23,136 nt of DNA from Candidatus Heimdallarchaeota archaeon LC_2 (GTDB lineage: Archaea > Asgardarchaeota > Heimdallarchaeia > Heimdallarchaeales > Kariarchaeaceae): NCBI GenBank assembly GCA_001940725.1, contig MDVR01000088.1:1-23136 (forward strand), read 5' to 3'. Under the pieces are notes generated by a model, which saw only the letters and a list, made by a program, of their open reading frames with translations, was not told where the DNA came from and ran no database searches. A program made the translations under genes and the position numbers. Shown here in pieces: positions 22,069-23,136 of this stretch (positions are counted from its first letter, which is position 1; the number at the start of each line of letters is the position of its first letter).

Positions 22069-23136
22069 ATGACCACAGAAACTTCCTTAAAACCAGTGGA
22101 TGTATATTCTTTAAAGAATATAAAATTCCCCGAATTACCGTTATTTATAATCAGTTCACTGATATTTTTGAATGTTGGTATATTACTTGGATCTTTGAAT
22201 ACGTTATTTTGGGGAAATGAGACAACAGGGATTGCATGGATTGATAATTTAGTAACAAGCAAAATACATCAGACGCATTGGACCAGCACTTTATTGGGGG
22301 GAATATCAATTCTCATGCTAGGACAAATTTACTTCTTTTTTTCACAAATTAGTGAAAAGAAAAATCCTCTTCATTTAGGTACAATCGTAGTTCTCATTTC
22401 ATGGCTTACAGGTGTAATAAGTAGTTATGGAGTAGCATGGAGAGAATGGGACAAAAACCTAGTAATAATTCCATTACAAATTGCAATCGCATTATTCTTA
22501 ATAATCATTTTAGTCTTCTTTTTAGATAGCAATTTTAGAAAAAATGCGAAAAACCACCCCGCTCTATTATATTTCTTATCTGCATGTATTTGGTTAAGTT
22601 TAGCCGTTTTTTGGAGATTGGATTTAGAACTAGGATCTTTGGATAGAGTATTTTTGACACTCTATATTTATGGTTTTTTCAGCTTAACTCTATTTGGGAG
22701 TTTAACATTTATATTACCGATAATGACTGAACAGAGGCCTAAATCTAATTCCAGTGTATATTTAACTTTATTCTTGTTAAATGCAGCGGCAGTGGTTATA
22801 GGATACGGTGATTATCTGTTGGAGGAAACAGATAAAAAATATTTCTTCATAGATTTCATAGGTCCGTTTTTATGGGGATTTGCTGCGTTCTTATTTATCC
22901 TATATGTTTTTGATTTAATCTATAAATCGGGAGTGTCACCGTACCTAGTCGCTTTACTAATAGCATTATCCATGTTTAGTTTCTTTGTAGTCGACACTCT
23001 TATGAAAAACTTGTTCGAACAATGGGTTAGCAAGAGACATTTTCATTTTATGTTTATAGGGACTTTGGTTATGACTATTGTAGCAATAGGTTCGAGATTA
23101 ATCGTTATGCAATATGATCCTGTAACCCAGAAACTG
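22069..23136 (+). CDS. Polytopic membrane protein, NnrS/haem-copper-oxidase-like (3' end outside window)
   Basis: 356 codons are visible with no stop before the window ends. About ten to twelve hydrophobic helices. Histidines are placed at helix starts: H67 and H70 (KIHQTHW), and H324 and H326 in KRHFHFMFIGTLVMTIVAIGSR. The last segment resembles the C-terminal block of NnrS (His, then Gly-rich helix, then SR). NnrS proteins are haem- and copper-containing membrane proteins of NO metabolism. The match is weak by eye and a distant relative of haem-copper oxidase subunit I is equally possible. The gene lies 185 bases after the globin and shares its promoter elements, supporting an NO/O2 role (inference). 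Confidence 0.6.
   Translation, partial: MTTETSLKPVDVYSLKNIKFPELPLFIISSLIFLNVGILLGSLNTLFWGNETTGIAWIDNLVTSKIHQTHWTSTLLGGISILMLGQIYFFFSQISEKKNPLHLGTIVVLISWLTGVISSYGVAWREWDKNLVIIPLQIAIALFLIIILVFFLDSNFRKNAKNHPALLYFLSACIWLSLAVFWRLDLELGSLDRVFLTLYIYGFFSLTLFGSLTFILPIMTEQRPKSNSSVYLTLFLLNAAAVVIGYGDYLLEETDKKYFFIDFIGPFLWGFAAFLFILYVFDLIYKSGVSPYLVALLIALSMFSFFVVDTLMKNLFEQWVSKRHFHFMFIGTLVMTIVAIGSRLIVMQYDPVTQKL

Noticed and set aside
1..23136. CRISPR arrays, insertion sequences, rRNA genes
   Set aside because: No regularly spaced repeats, transposase frames or rRNA-like stretches were seen. The only long repeat is the aldolase duplication.

Overview
The window is AT-rich DNA that looks archaeal. It carries the LysW carrier-protein route to lysine/arginine, a B-type haem-copper oxidase, TATA-like boxes about 25-32 bases upstream of first genes (leaderless or short-leader mRNAs), and GAGG/GGTG-type ribosome sites for genes inside operons. 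A giant S8 protease with an S/T-rich stalk and C-terminal anchor, together with an archaeal-style SECIS candidate, makes an aerobic Asgard archaeon (Heimdallarchaeia-like) my best guess. The taxonomic call is inference only.

Layout. 1-1511: class I fructose-bisphosphate aldolase, preceded by a truncated copy identical over 558 bases. 1568-3170 (minus): haem O synthase gene ctaB followed by three small membrane-protein genes, 43, 94 and 49 aa. The 43- and 49-aa proteins share an H-x3-D-x3-H helix motif. 3334-8373 (minus): a 1679-aa pyrolysin/TPPII-like cell-surface protease. 8869-9492: a small secreted protein of unknown function. 9546-13076 (minus): operon lysW-lysX-lysY-[class II glutaminase]-lysZ, with an ACT-domain regulator gene (13151-13831) upstream and a divergent lysJ aminotransferase. 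15194-17675 (minus): cytochrome oxidase operon encoding a small 45-aa membrane protein, subunit II (CuA) and subunit I. 18477-19832: TPR protein with no conventional start codon. 19885-20817: radical SAM peptide-modifying enzyme read through an in-frame UGA. 20942-21124: small zinc-binding protein. 21458-21883: globin. 22069-end: polytopic NnrS-like membrane protein, running off the window.

Main discoveries. (1) The radical SAM gene has an in-frame TGA exactly at the third cysteine of the CX2CX5CX3C auxiliary-cluster motif. Coding continues for 67 codons, and a hairpin with the archaeal GAA/A SECIS signature lies in the 3' UTR, so this is a candidate selenoprotein. (2) LysW ends in EDWGQ instead of the usual EDWGE, so the side chain that should carry the substrate is an amide. 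An EgtC/YafJ-like N-terminal-cysteine glutaminase sits inside the same operon and could deamidate that Gln (as Dop does for Pup) or hydrolyse the gamma-glutamyl isopeptide. (3) An ATTACTA-type element is shared by the promoters of the cox operon, the globin and the NnrS-like gene, suggesting a small oxygen/NO regulon.
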